Positions 46,951 to 55,748 of a DNA stretch of 64,000 nucleotides are shown here, piece after piece. Location of the stretch: the NCBI RefSeq assembly GCF_017993425.1, contig NZ_JAGOMQ010000006.1, positions 62,001 to 126,000 of the forward strand. The letters run 5' to 3'. The translations under genes were made by a program, and so were the position numbers. The notes under the pieces were generated by a model. It was not told where the DNA came from, ran no database searches, and saw nothing but the letters and a program-made list of their open reading frames with translations. This DNA is from Amaricoccus sp. GTDB lineage: Bacteria > Pseudomonadota > Alphaproteobacteria > Rhodobacterales > Rhodobacteraceae. The number at the start of each line of letters is the position of its first letter. Position 1 is the first letter of the stretch.

Positions 46951-47925
46951 ATGAGCTTCACCGTACCGCCGCAGGCCCCCGCCCGGCCGAACCGCTGCCA
47001 GCTCTTCGGCCCGGGCTCGCGGCCCGAGCTCTTCGAGAAGATGGCCGCCTCCGCCGCCGACGTCATCAACCTCGACCTCGAGGACAGCGTCGCCCCGGGC
47101 GACAAGGCGGCGGCGCGGCAGAACATCATCCTCGCGATCAACGAGATCGACTGGGGCACGAAGACCCTCTCCGTCCGCATCAACGGCCTCGACACCGAGT
47201 TCTGGTACCGCGACGTCGTCGAGGTGCTGGAGGAGGCGGGCGACCGCATCGACCTCTTCATGATCCCCAAGGCCGGCTGCGCCGCCGACATCTACGCCGT
47301 CGACGCGCTCTGCTCGGCGATCGAGACGGCGAAGGGCCGCGGGAAGCGCGTCGGCTTCGAGGTGATCATCGAGACGGCCCTCGGCTTCCGCAACGTCGCC
47401 GAGATCGCGACCGCCAGCCCGCGGATGCAGGCGATGAGCCTCGGCGCCGCCGACTTCGCCGCCTCGATGGGGATGCAGACCACCGGCATCGGCGGCACCC
47501 AGGAGAACTACTACATGCTGCCGCCGAAGGATCTCGACGGCCCCCGCGGCCCGGTCTACGGCGACCCGTGGCACGGCGTCACCGCGGCGATCGTCGCGGC
47601 CTGCCGCTCGGCCGGGATCCTGCCGGTCGACGGGCCGTTCGGCGACTTCTCCGACGACGAGGGCTTCCGCGCCCAGGCGCGGCGGGCGGCGACGATGGGC
47701 ATGGTCGGCAAGTGGGCGATCCACCCCAAGCAGGTCGCGCTCGCCAACGAGGTGTTCACCCCCTCCGGCAAGGTGGTGGCCGAGGCGCGCGAGATCCTCG
47801 CCGCGATGGCCGCGGCCGAGGCCGCCGGCCAGGGGGCGGCCGTCTACAAGGGCCGCCTCGTCGACCTCGCCTCGATCCGCCAGGCCCGGGTGATCGTCCG
47901 GCAGGCCGAGCTCATCGGCGGCTGA
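46951..47925 (+). CDS. mcl1: L-malyl-CoA / beta-methylmalyl-CoA lyase
   Basis: Cleaves malyl-CoA and methylmalyl-CoA in the ethylmalonyl-CoA or related acetyl-CoA pathways. The 324-residue HpcH/CitE-family product has RPNRCQLFGPGSRPELFEKM, DVINLDLEDSVAPGDK (metal Asp/Glu) and QAMSLGAADFAASMGMQTTG, closely recalling Rhodobacter Mcl1. KWAIHPKQVALANEVFTPS near the C-terminus is typical. Start MSFTVPPQAP at 46951. The last codons are included in a tandem repeat. Confidence 0.92.
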   Translation: MSFTVPPQAPARPNRCQLFGPGSRPELFEKMAASAADVINLDLEDSVAPGDKAAARQNIILAINEIDWGTKTLSVRINGLDTEFWYRDVVEVLEEAGDRIDLFMIPKAGCAADIYAVDALCSAIETAKGRGKRVGFEVIIETALGFRNVAEIATASPRMQAMSLGAADFAASMGMQTTGIGGTQENYYMLPPKDLDGPRGPVYGDPWHGVTAAIVAACRSAGILPVDGPFGDFSDDEGFRAQARRAATMGMVGKWAIHPKQVALANEVFTPSGKVVAEAREILAAMAAAEAAGQGAAVYKGRLVDLASIRQARVIVRQAELIGG

Positions 47926-48000
47926 GCGCCGCCCGCCGCTGACCGGCGGCCGAGCGCCGTCCGCCGCTGATCGGCGGCCGAGCGCCGCCGGCGCGCATCC
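47917..48000 (+). repeat. 28-nt tandem repeat covering the mcl1 stop codon
   Basis: Three 28-nt units at 47917, 47945 and 47973; the first two differ at three positions and the third diverges in its second half. Unit 1 contains the last codons and stop of mcl1, so the gene's end has been copied into the 3' region. Each unit is GC-palindromic in part (GCCGCTGACCGGCGGC). Confidence 0.8.
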
Positions 48001-48092
48001 TTCCCGCACGACGCCCGTTGAGGCGACGCCCCGACCCTGCGTATTCTCTGCGCGGGGTCGGTGTGGTCTCGTCTCGCTCGAAGGGTGTCGGA

Positions 48093-48884
48093 ATGCGGTT
48101 CCTGTCTGTCGTCTCGCTGTGCCTCTGCGCGCTTTCCCCGGCCGAGGCGGCGACGCTCGCCTCGTTCTCGAGCCTCTCGACCAGCGACCCCGGCCTGCCG
48201 CGGCTGACCGGCTACGCCAGCACCAACGGCGCCACCACGGGGCTGCCGGGCGGGGTCTACGACAACGCCGCCGCGGCGAGCGGCGAGGGCCGGACGATGG
48301 CGAGCGACTCGTGGGGCGACCTCGCCCGCGGCGCGGTCCGAATGTCCGGCTCGGCCACGGGCATGAACGGCGACACCTATGCGCAGACCTCGAGCTACTT
48401 CCGGCTCGACGCCACCTTCACCACCGACCGGCTGGCGCGGATCAGCTACGACATCGGCTATTCCGGCGGCTGGAGCCGGTCCGAGCGGCAGAACGGGGAC
48501 ATGAGCGTCGACATCAGCCTCTACAGCGGCTCGGCGAACCGCAGCTGGTTCGGCGACGCGCGCATCCTCACGGGCCTCCCGGAGGACGACTTCGACGACC
48601 GCCTGCGGCTCAGCCACGTGGTGCGGCCCGGGGTCACCTACAGCTTCCAGCTCCTGATCGACGCGGCGATGAACGGCGGCATCGGCTACGAGAGCGGGGC
48701 CTTCGCGCTGCAGACGCTGATCGGCCTCGGCGCCAGCGACGGCGCGCGCATCACCTTCGACGACCCCCGCCTCTTCGCCGACGCGCGGCCCGCCCCGGTG
48801 CCCCTGCCCGCCCCCGCCGCCCTCCTCGGCGCGGCGATGCTCGGCCTCGTCGCCGTCGGCCGCCGACGGCGCGCAAGACCTTGA
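48093..48884 (+). CDS. VPLPA-CTERM sorted surface protein
   Basis: A 263-residue exported protein. It has an N-terminal signal peptide (MRFLSVVSLCLCALSPAEA), a beta-rich body (residues ~20-230) with no recognised enzyme motif, and a C-terminal sorting tail: VPLPAPAALLGAAMLGLVAV then RRRRARP. That is the VPLPA-CTERM signal processed by an exosortase-type enzyme. Function of the body is unknown, possibly extracellular matrix or cell surface. The matching exosortase is not in this window. Confidence 0.8.
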   Translation: MRFLSVVSLCLCALSPAEAATLASFSSLSTSDPGLPRLTGYASTNGATTGLPGGVYDNAAAASGEGRTMASDSWGDLARGAVRMSGSATGMNGDTYAQTSSYFRLDATFTTDRLARISYDIGYSGGWSRSERQNGDMSVDISLYSGSANRSWFGDARILTGLPEDDFDDRLRLSHVVRPGVTYSFQLLIDAAMNGGIGYESGAFALQTLIGLGASDGARITFDDPRLFADARPAPVPLPAPAALLGAAMLGLVAVGRRRRARP

Positions 48885-48929
48885 AATTTGGCTAACCAAC
48901 TTTGCTGATATCATTGAGAAAAACATGGC

Positions 48930-48944
48930 GTCCCACTGTGGGAC
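48930..48944 (+). promoter_or_regulatory. second copy of the 15-bp palindrome, upstream of accA
   Basis: GTCCCACTGTGGGAC, identical to 28405-28419, here extended by C/G to 17 bp. It lies about 90 nt before the accA ATG, following an AT-rich stretch (48887-48926) that may hold a promoter. It suggests a shared regulator of accA and choWV. Confidence 0.55.
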
Positions 48945-49034
48945 GTTTGCCCCTCTCAGCTGCCTGAGGCGCCGGGTCCCTTGCATCGGGGGCCCGGCGG
49001 GGGATATGTGGGCGAGCCCGAACGAGGGGACCGG

Positions 49035-49997
49035 ATGCAGAACTATCTCGACTTCGAGAAGGGCCTCGCCGAGATCGAGGGCAAGGCGGAGGAGCTGCGC
49101 GCCCTCGCCCGCAAGACGCCCGAGATGGACGTCGCCGCCGAGGCCGTCGCCCTCGACGCCAAGGCCTCGGCGCTCCTCGACGAGCTCTACCGCAGCCTCG
49201 ACCCCTGGCGGAAGGCGCAGGTCGCCCGCCACCCCGACCGGCCGCATTGCCGCGACTACGTGGCGACGCTCTTCACCGAATGGACGCCGCTCGCCGGCGA
49301 CCGCAACTTCGCCGACGACCACGCGGTGATGGGCGGGGTCGCGCGCTTCGAGGACCGGCCCGTCGTGGTGATCGGTCACGAGAAGGGCCACGACACCCGC
49401 TCGCGGATCGAGCGCAACTTCGGCATGGCCCGGCCCGAGGGCTATCGCAAGGCGATCCGGCTGATGGACCTCGCCGACCGCTTCGGCCTGCCCGTGGTGA
49501 CGCTGGTCGACACGCCCGGCGCCTATCCCGGCAAGGGCGCCGAGGAGCGCGGCCAGGCCGAGGCGATCGCGCGGGCGACCGAGAAATGCCTCTCGATCGG
49601 CGCGCCGGTCGTCTCCGTCATCATCGGCGAGGGCGGCTCCGGCGGCGCCGTGGCGCTCGCCACCGCCGACCGGGTGGCGATGCTCGAGCACTCGATCTAC
49701 TCGGTGATCTCGCCCGAGGGCTGCGCCTCGATCCTGTGGAAGGACGCCGACAAGGCCCGCGAGGCCGCCGAGGCGCTGCGCCTGACCGCGCAGGACCTCC
49801 GCGCCCTCGGCGTGATCGACCGCATCGTCCCCGAGCCCCGCGGCGGCGCCCAGCGCGACCGCCCCGCCACCATCGAGCGCGTCGGCGTCGCCATCCACGA
49901 GATGCTGGCCGAGGTCGACGGCAAGAAGCCCGACGCGCTGCGCAAGGCCCGCCGCCGCAAGTACCTCGACATGGGCTCGAAGTCCCTCGTCGCCTGA
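49035..49997 (+). CDS. accA: acetyl-CoA carboxylase carboxyltransferase subunit alpha
   Basis: The alpha subunit of the carboxyltransferase that makes malonyl-CoA. The 320-residue product has [15 protein letters not shown] [39 protein letters not shown] and the oxyanion-hole Gly pairs [16 protein letters not shown], then [16 protein letters not shown]. Start ATG 49035 gives [20 protein letters not shown] and follows AGGGGACCGG. A GC hairpin (CGCCGGG/CCCGGCG) in the leader may be structural. Confidence 0.95.
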   Translation: MQNYLDFEKGLAEIEGKAEELRALARKTPEMDVAAEAVALDAKASALLDELYRSLDPWRKAQVARHPDRPHCRDYVATLFTEWTPLAGDRNFADDHAVMGGVARFEDRPVVVIGHEKGHDTRSRIERNFGMARPEGYRKAIRLMDLADRFGLPVVTLVDTPGAYPGKGAEERGQAEAIARATEKCLSIGAPVVSVIIGEGGSGGAVALATADRVAMLEHSIYSVISPEGCASILWKDADKAREAAEALRLTAQDLRALGVIDRIVPEPRGGAQRDRPATIERVGVAIHEMLAEVDGKKPDALRKARRRKYLDMGSKSLVA

Positions 49998-50129
49998 CGC
50001 TCACCGGCTGCGGTTCTCCCCCGGCCCGGCCCGACGGCCCGGCGCTCCGCGGCCGTTGGCGGCCTCGCCTGACGGCTCAGCCGCCAACGGCGTCGTCCGG
50101 CTCGCCTGGCGGCTACTGCGGCCGCCTTC

Positions 50130-50202
50130 GGCTCGCCCGACGGCTCACCCCTCCGCGGTCGCCCCCGGCTCGGCTCGCCCGACAGCTCACCCCTCCGCGG
50201 TC
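50130..50202 (-). repeat. 31-nt direct repeat including the Nudix stop codon
   Basis: Positions 50130-50160 and 50172-50202 match with one mismatch, a 42-nt period. The second copy covers the stop and last codons of the Nudix gene; the first lies in its 3' region. The 189-nt gap from accA otherwise has no feature. Confidence 0.75.
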
Positions 50203-50741
50203 TCCTCCGGCACGTCCGCCGGCGCCGGCGCCGCGTCGCCTTCGGTCACGGCCCCGCCGCCGGCGTCCAGCGCGGCGCCGAACTCGCGGATCATCGCGGC
50301 GAGCTCGAGCTCCTCCACCCGCTCCGCCGCCTTCTGCGCCGGGAACCACTTCACCCGGCGCTGGCCGAACTCGGGATACTTGCGCTCCATCTTGCGCACC
50401 TCGAGCGGAAACACCCGCACCACGCAGAAGATCCGCCGCCCGTGCCCGAGGTTCTTGTCGTAGCCGAAGAGCCCGATGCTCGGCCCGGTCTCGCCGTTGA
50501 CGCCGGCCTCCTCGTAGGCCTCCCGCGCCGCCGCCTCGGCCTCGGTCCGCCGCCGCATCGGCCAGCCCTTGGGGATCACCCAGCGGCCGGTGTCGCGGCT
50601 GGTGATCAGCAGGACCTTGGTCACGCCCGCGCCGCTCCGCCGCCAGCACAGCGCGCCGACCTGCAGCTTCGCCGGACGCCCGGGCGCCTGCGTCGCCGCC
50701 AGCGCGCTGCGCTTGCGCTTGTCGGAGGGCTTCTTGGCCAT
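50187..50741 (-). CDS. Nudix hydrolase
   Basis: A 184-residue pyrophosphohydrolase. The Nudix box reads GWPMRRRTEAEAAAREAYEE followed by AGV, with the REAYEEAG core and the VIPKGWP lead typical of diphosphoinositol or NADH-type alphaproteobacterial members. Substrate cannot be assigned. Start MAKKPSDKRKRS at 50741 is chosen; an in-frame extension is Ala/Gly-rich and unlikely. It has an acidic Ala-rich tail that varies through the repeated 3' end. The 257-nt gap before potF holds no gene. Confidence 0.82.
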   Translation of the reverse strand: MAKKPSDKRKRSALAATQAPGRPAKLQVGALCWRRSGAGVTKVLLITSRDTGRWVIPKGWPMRRRTEAEAAAREAYEEAGVNGETGPSIGLFGYDKNLGHGRRIFCVVRVFPLEVRKMERKYPEFGQRRVKWFPAQKAAERVEELELAAMIREFGAALDAGGGAVTEGDAAPAPADVPEETAEG

Positions 50742-50998
50742 GCCGCCTCTTGCGCCGTCGCGGACGGCGTGGGCGCCCGCGGCACCTTCTACCGCGGTCG
50801 CGGCCGGAGGCCAACCCGCGGACAAGCCCGCGCGATCTGCTGCCGGGCAGGCTTGGCGGCGCGGCGGCGGGATGCTAGCAAAACCGGGAAAGCCTCGCCG
50901 GGACCGGCCCGACGGAGACCCGGAACGGGCGCGTCGGGCGGCGCCGCCGCCCTCGCGCGGTCGGGCCGGCGGGCTTCAGGGAACCAACGGAGAGGAGT

Positions 50999-52093
50999 AT
51001 GTCGGTGAAAGCTCTGATGTTCGCGGCCGCGGCCCTCGCCCTGTCGACGGCCGCGGCCGTCGCGCAGGACAAGGTCGTCAACGTCTACAACTGGTCGGAC
51101 TACATCGCCGAGGACACCATCGAGAAGTTCGAGGCCGAGACCGGGATCAAGGTCGTCTACGACGTATTCGACAGTAACGAGACGCTGGAGGCGAAGCTCG
51201 TCACCGGCAATTCCGGCTATGACGTGGTCGTTCCGACCTCGGGCCACCTGCGACGGCAGATCGAGGCGGATCTGTATCTGCCGCTCGACAAGTCGAAGCT
51301 GCCGAACCTCGCCAACATGGACCCCGACCTGATGAAGGCGGCCGAAGCCTACGACCCCGGCAACGAGCACGCCGTCATCTACATGTGGCTGACCACCGGC
51401 ATCGGCTACAACGCGGCGATGGTGCGGGAGCGGCTGGGCGACGATGCGCCGACGAACAGCTGGAGCCTGATCTTCGATCCGCAGTATGCGTCGAAGCTCG
51501 CGGATTGCGGCATAAGTATTCTCGACAGCCCGACCGACGTATTGCCGAGCGCGATGGCGTATCTGGGGATCGATCCGACCTCGACGAAGACCGAGGACCT
51601 CGAGGCGGCGGCGGCGTTGCTCGAGAAGGTGCGGCCCTATATCCGGCAGTTCCATTCCTCGCAGTACATCAACGACCTGGCGAACGGCTCGCTCTGCGTG
51701 GCGCTCGGCTTCTCGGGCGACATCTTCATCGCCGCGGACCGCGCCGCCGAGGCGGGGACCGGCATCGAGATCAAGTATTCGATCCCGAAGGAAGGCGCGC
51801 TGCTGTCGTTCGACATGTTGGCGATCCCCGCGGATGCGCCACATCCCGAAGAAGCGCTCGCCTGGATCAACTTCATCATGAAGCCGGAGATCACCGCGGA
51901 CATCACCAACTACGTCTATTATGCCAACGCCAACATTCCGGCGATGCAGTTCGTCAATCCGGAGATCGCGGAGGACCCGGCGATCTTCCCGCCGGCGGAG
52001 GTGAAGGCGAAGCTGTTCCCGGCGGTGACCTACGAGCCCAGGACGGACCGGGCGATCACCCGGCTCTGGACCACGCTGAAGACCGGCCAGTAG
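50999..52093 (+). CDS. potF: polyamine ABC transporter substrate-binding protein (PotF/SpuD-like)
   Basis: Periplasmic binding protein for putrescine or spermidine. The 364-residue product has signal peptide MSVKALMFAAAALALSTAAAVAQ, then VVNVYNWSDYIAEDTIEKFE, the family N-terminus, and YDVVVPTSGHLRRQIEADLY. ATG 50999 follows GGAGAGGAGT. It is on the opposite strand from its presumed partners potG-potH-potI and over 8 kb away. Codon use is a little more AT-rich than neighbours (e.g. ATAAGTATT at 51512), which may reflect a different history. Confidence 0.9.
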   Translation: MSVKALMFAAAALALSTAAAVAQDKVVNVYNWSDYIAEDTIEKFEAETGIKVVYDVFDSNETLEAKLVTGNSGYDVVVPTSGHLRRQIEADLYLPLDKSKLPNLANMDPDLMKAAEAYDPGNEHAVIYMWLTTGIGYNAAMVRERLGDDAPTNSWSLIFDPQYASKLADCGISILDSPTDVLPSAMAYLGIDPTSTKTEDLEAAAALLEKVRPYIRQFHSSQYINDLANGSLCVALGFSGDIFIAADRAAEAGTGIEIKYSIPKEGALLSFDMLAIPADAPHPEEALAWINFIMKPEITADITNYVYYANANIPAMQFVNPEIAEDPAIFPPAEVKAKLFPAVTYEPRTDRAITRLWTTLKTGQ

Positions 52094-52100
52094 CCCGGTC

Positions 52101-52128
52101 CGCGGCGGCCCTGCGAGGGGCCGCCGCG
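52101..52128 (+). terminator. hairpin terminator after potF
   Basis: An 11-bp GC-perfect stem CGCGGCGGCCC/GGGCCGCCGCG with loop TGCGAG, 7 nt beyond the stop. There is no U-tract; termination would be structure-only. Confidence 0.5.
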
Positions 52129-52179
52129 CCGATCTCCGGGGGCTGGGTCCATCCCTCTGGAACGGCGGGAAAAAACCGG

Positions 52180-52208
52180 GCTGGAAGGCGGCTGGAATCG
52201 GGCTGGAA
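52180..52208. repeat. three phased GGCTGGAA direct repeats
   Basis: GGCTGGAA at 52180, 52190 and 52201, spaced 10 and 11 nt, i.e. on one helical face. They lie in the convergent 203-nt gap after potF, so promoter function is unlikely; simple slippage of the sequence is also possible. A T-run (52221-52226) follows. Confidence 0.5.
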
Positions 52209-52296
52209 TCCGGCTTGCCATTTTTTAGCCGGTTGTTGACGCCCTGGACGCGATTTGCCGGGCGGGCTCACCTTGTGGCGGGTCGCTCCGCGCCTG

Positions 52297-53682
52297 TCAT
52301 GCGGCGGCGGCGCGGAGATTGAGGTCCTGGCTGAAGAAGTTCGACGGGTCGTAGCGGCGCTTCACTTCGGCGAGCCGCGCGTAGTGGTCGCCGAACGAAG
52401 CCTGCACCATCGCGTCGCTCGCCTCGCTGTTGAAGTTCAGGAGGTGACTGCCATGGGCATGGGGTTCGATCGCGTCGTAGAAGGCGCGGGTCCAGGCGAC
52501 GTGCTTCGCGGTTTCGGCCGGATCGAGCCACTGCGCCGTCATGCCGATGTTGTAGTCCGCCGACCGCTGCGCGAAGGCGGAGCTTGCCGGATCGACCCGC
52601 GAAGCCGCCCCGCCGTAATACTCGACCAAGGTCGCCGAGAGCGGCGACTCCATGCGGTCGGCGAACGCGACGATCGTGTCGATCACCGCGTCGGTCAGCC
52701 CGTGAACGAAGCTCGAGCGCCAGTAATTGTGCGCGCCGTCCGGGAAGCCGCCGTCGATGAGGCGCTGCATCGCCGGGAAGGGCATCGGCGCGATCATGTC
52801 CGCCATGGGCGGGCCGAAGCTGCGCAGCGGCGCAAGGAAGCGCTCGCCTTCTGCGATCTCGCCTGACCAGCAGGCGAGCGCGGCGACGATCGGCACGCCG
52901 TCGGGAGAGGTGACGATGGCGCAGTAGCAGGTCAGATCCTCGGGAGCGCGATCCATGAAGTCGCGATAGAAGCGCAGGACGTCCCCGGCGCGGTCACGGG
53001 GCCAGACCAGCATACCGCCGAGGATGGTCGACACCGGATGCGCCCGGAAGGTGAAGTCCGTCACCACCCCGAAATTGCCTCCCCCGCCCTTCAGCGCCCA
53101 GAAGAGATCCTGCCGCTCGTCGGCGCTCGCCGTCAGCACCGCCCCGTCGGCGTCGACGAGGTTCATCGCGAGCACGTTGTCGCAACTGAGGCCGTATTTG
53201 CGCACCAGCCACCCGACGCCGCCCCCGAGCGTGAGCCCGGCGATGCCCGTGGCCGAGACGACGCCGGCGGGCACCGCGAGGCCATAGGCATGGGTCTCGC
53301 GGTCCAGATCGCCCAGGGTCGCCCCGCCCTGCACGCGCACCGTCCGCGTCGCGGGATCGACAAGGACGGCCCGCATTTCGGAGAGGTCGACGACCATTCC
53401 GTCGTCGCAAAGTGCGCGGCCCGCGACGTTGTGCCCGCCGCCGCGAACGGTGACCTTCACGTCGCTGGCGCGGGCGAAGCGGATCGCCTCCACGACGTCG
53501 GCGGCGCCGCGAACCCGCACGATCAGGCCCGGACGCCGATCGATCGAGGCGTTCCAGATGCGGCGCGCCCGCTCGTAGTCGGCGTCGCCCGGGCGAACGA
53601 TCCGCCCGGCGAGCCTCGTCGCCAGCGCATCGACGGCGGCGGCGTCGACCGGCGCACCGTCACGGGACATGAGCATTCTCAT
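52297..53682 (-). CDS. BBE-type FAD-linked oxidase, probably bicovalent flavin
   Basis: A 461-residue oxidoreductase of the vanillyl-alcohol-oxidase/berberine-bridge fold. The FAD-binding PCMH domain has TVRGGGHNVAG (His84, 8-alpha-histidyl link) and the Cys in RKYGLSCDNV (Cys167, 6-S-cysteinyl link), so the flavin may be doubly attached. The C-terminal BBE segment contains YDPSNFFSQDLNL. Substrate unknown, commonly sugars or alkaloids. ATG 53682 follows GGGAGGGAGGACC. It lies 115 nt downstream of the amine-oxidase gene; membership in that operon is uncertain. Confidence 0.83.
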   Translation of the reverse strand: MRMLMSRDGAPVDAAAVDALATRLAGRIVRPGDADYERARRIWNASIDRRPGLIVRVRGAADVVEAIRFARASDVKVTVRGGGHNVAGRALCDDGMVVDLSEMRAVLVDPATRTVRVQGGATLGDLDRETHAYGLAVPAGVVSATGIAGLTLGGGVGWLVRKYGLSCDNVLAMNLVDADGAVLTASADERQDLFWALKGGGGNFGVVTDFTFRAHPVSTILGGMLVWPRDRAGDVLRFYRDFMDRAPEDLTCYCAIVTSPDGVPIVAALACWSGEIAEGERFLAPLRSFGPPMADMIAPMPFPAMQRLIDGGFPDGAHNYWRSSFVHGLTDAVIDTIVAFADRMESPLSATLVEYYGGAASRVDPASSAFAQRSADYNIGMTAQWLDPAETAKHVAWTRAFYDAIEPHAHGSHLLNFNSEASDAMVQASFGDHYARLAEVKRRYDPSNFFSQDLNLRAAAA

Positions 53683-53797
53683 TGGTCCTCCCTCCCTCGG
53701 CTGCGTCCAGAATAGCACATCGACGCGGGTCTGACGCGCCCGGTCATCGGCCGCGCTTCGGCGCAGGGCAGTCGGCGGGCCGTCGCAGGGGGGGTGG

Positions 53798-55096
53798 TCA
53801 GAGCCGGTCGCGGAGCGCGTACCAGGTCATCGCCAGCGCCAGCAGCGGCCAGCGCAGGCGGGGGCCGCCGGGGAAGGCGGGCTGGGGGAGGCGGGCGAAG
53901 ACGTCGAAGCGCTCGGCCGAGCCGCGCAGCGCCTCGGCGATCAGCTTGCCGGCGAGGGTGGCGATCGCCACGCCGTGGCCGGAATAGCCGCCGGCCGAGA
54001 CCGCGCTCGCGTCGAGGCGCTGGAAGGCCGGCATCCGGTTGACGGTGATGGCGAGCGTCCCGCCCCAGGCGTGGGTCACGCGCAGGTCGGCGAGCCCGGG
54101 ATAGATCGCGAGCATCCGCGGCCGCACCAGCGCGGCGATGTCGCGCGGGAAGCGGTAGCCGTAGCTCTCGCCGCCGCCGAACAGCATCCGCCCGTCCGCG
54201 GCCAGCCGCCAGTAGTTCACCACGAAGCGGCTGTCCGCCGCCGCCACGCCCTGCGGGATCAGCGCCGCGGCGCGGGCCGGATCCATCGGCTCGGTCGCGA
54301 GGATGAAGTTGTTGATCGGCATGACCCGCGCCGCCACGGCGGGCTCGAGCCCGCCGAGATAGCCGTTGCAGGCGACGACGACGTGGCGCGCCGTGACCGC
54401 CCCCGCCGCCGTCTCGACCCGGCCGCCGGCGCGGCGGAGCACGCGGCTCTCCTCATGGAGCCGCACGCCCGCCGCCCGCGCCGCGCCGCCGAGCCCGATC
54501 GCGTAGGCGAGCGGGTGGAGATGCGCCGCGCGCGGGTAGTGGAGCCCCCCGAGATAGGCCTCCGTCCCCAGCATCGCCGCCACGCCGGCGGCGTCGAGCG
54601 GCAGCGCGCCGTCGTAGCCGTAGTCGCGGGCGAGCTTCTCGCCATAGGCGTGGTACTCGGCGACGTAAGGGGCCTTGTGGGCGGCGTAGACGATCCCCGG
54701 GCGCAGGTCACAGGCGATGGCGTGGCGCGCCACGAGGCCGCGGACCAGCGCCTGCGCCTCCTCGGCGAGGTCCCAGAAGGCGCGGGCGGCCGCCCTGCCC
54801 GCCTTCGCCTCCAGCCAGTCCTGGTCCTGGCGCTGCCCCGGCCCGACCTGCCCGCCGTTCCGCCCCGAGGCGCCCCAGCCGACGCGGTTCGCCTCGAGCA
54901 GCACGACGTCGTAGCCCGCCTCGGCGAGGTGCAGCGCGGCGGAGAGGCCGGTATAGCCGCCGCCGATCACGCAGACGTCGGCCCTGGCCTCGCCGGTCAG
55001 CGGCGGCGCAGGCGCAGGCGGGTCGGCGCTTTCGGCATACCAGCTCGCGGCATGGACGCCGGGGCGGTCGTTGGCGGTGAGGAGGTCGAGGGACAT
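53798..55096 (-). CDS. puuB: gamma-glutamylputrescine-oxidase-like FAD oxidoreductase
   Basis: A 432-residue DAO-family flavoenzyme. The FAD motif is VCVIGGGYTGLSAALHLAEAG near residue 40, followed by VGWGASGRNGGQVGPGQ, the PuuB/YgaF hallmark. The C-terminal AWGGTLAITVNRMPAFQR and SAGGYSGHGVAIATLAGKL are typical of the family. The context (glutamine-synthetase-like PuuA, agmatinase and polyamine transporter in the same operon) supports oxidation of gamma-glutamylated polyamine. It follows the methyltransferase-like gene by 16 nt. Confidence 0.86.
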   Translation of the reverse strand: MSLDLLTANDRPGVHAASWYAESADPPAPAPPLTGEARADVCVIGGGYTGLSAALHLAEAGYDVVLLEANRVGWGASGRNGGQVGPGQRQDQDWLEAKAGRAAARAFWDLAEEAQALVRGLVARHAIACDLRPGIVYAAHKAPYVAEYHAYGEKLARDYGYDGALPLDAAGVAAMLGTEAYLGGLHYPRAAHLHPLAYAIGLGGAARAAGVRLHEESRVLRRAGGRVETAAGAVTARHVVVACNGYLGGLEPAVAARVMPINNFILATEPMDPARAAALIPQGVAAADSRFVVNYWRLAADGRMLFGGGESYGYRFPRDIAALVRPRMLAIYPGLADLRVTHAWGGTLAITVNRMPAFQRLDASAVSAGGYSGHGVAIATLAGKLIAEALRGSAERFDVFARLPQPAFPGGPRLRWPLLALAMTWYALRDRL

Positions 55097-55112
55097 CCTC
55101 GGAGAGCCGTCC

Positions 55113-55739
55113 TCAGTAGAGCGAGAGGAGCGTCGGCAGCAGGCCCGCCTCGTGCAGGTCCTCGATCACCTCGGTGAGCGGGAGCGCGAGCAGGAAGACC
55201 GCGCCGTCGCGCAGCGTCTTCCTGAGGCTGCGCGTGGTGAAGACCCCGGCGCCGGCGCCCTCGTCGTAGAGGCCGAGGCGGGGCCAGAAGCGCGGCGTGC
55301 GGGCGCAGTAGCGCGCATAGGCCGGACCGAAGCGGCGGTGGAGGAAGGCTTCCTCGCGGCGCACCACCACGGCGAAGATGGCCCAGCAGATCAGGCCGCC
55401 GAGGACGGCGAAGCTCGCCATTCCGGTCTGCATCCCGACGCCGACGGCGCCGAGGATGGAGCCGACGTAGAGCGGGTTGCGGCAGACGCTGTAGGGGCCG
55501 GTGGCGACGATCTCGTCGTTCTTGCGGTCGCCGATGTAGAGGGTGCACCAGAGCCGCAGGGCGATGGCGGCGAGGATGGCGACGAAGCCGCCGAACTCGA
55601 TCCAGACATGATAGTCGGTGTCGCCGCTCTCGCGCGGCGCGACGACGAGGAGGGCGGCCGCCACGGTCAGAATGGCGAGGATCACCACCTGGCGGCGGAG
55701 GGCCTGGACCCGGCCGAGGGCGCGTTCGTCGATGGTCAT
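55113..55739 (-). CDS. isoprenylcysteine carboxylmethyltransferase-like membrane protein, copy 1
   Basis: A 208-residue inner-membrane protein with about five hydrophobic helices. The ICMT/PEMT-type signature is ATGPYSVCRNPLYVGSILG near residues 78-96, the likely SAM-binding site. It is a clear tandem paralog of the next gene: both end in LTLY or LSLY, share LWCTLYIG, and have matched spacing. No prenylated-protein substrate is expected in bacteria, and the role in a polyamine operon is unknown. Confidence 0.8.
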   Translation of the reverse strand: MTIDERALGRVQALRRQVVILAILTVAAALLVVAPRESGDTDYHVWIEFGGFVAILAAIALRLWCTLYIGDRKNDEIVATGPYSVCRNPLYVGSILGAVGVGMQTGMASFAVLGGLICWAIFAVVVRREEAFLHRRFGPAYARYCARTPRFWPRLGLYDEGAGAGVFTTRSLRKTLRDGAVFLLALPLTEVIEDLHEAGLLPTLLSLY

Positions 55740-55748
55740 CGGTCCTCC

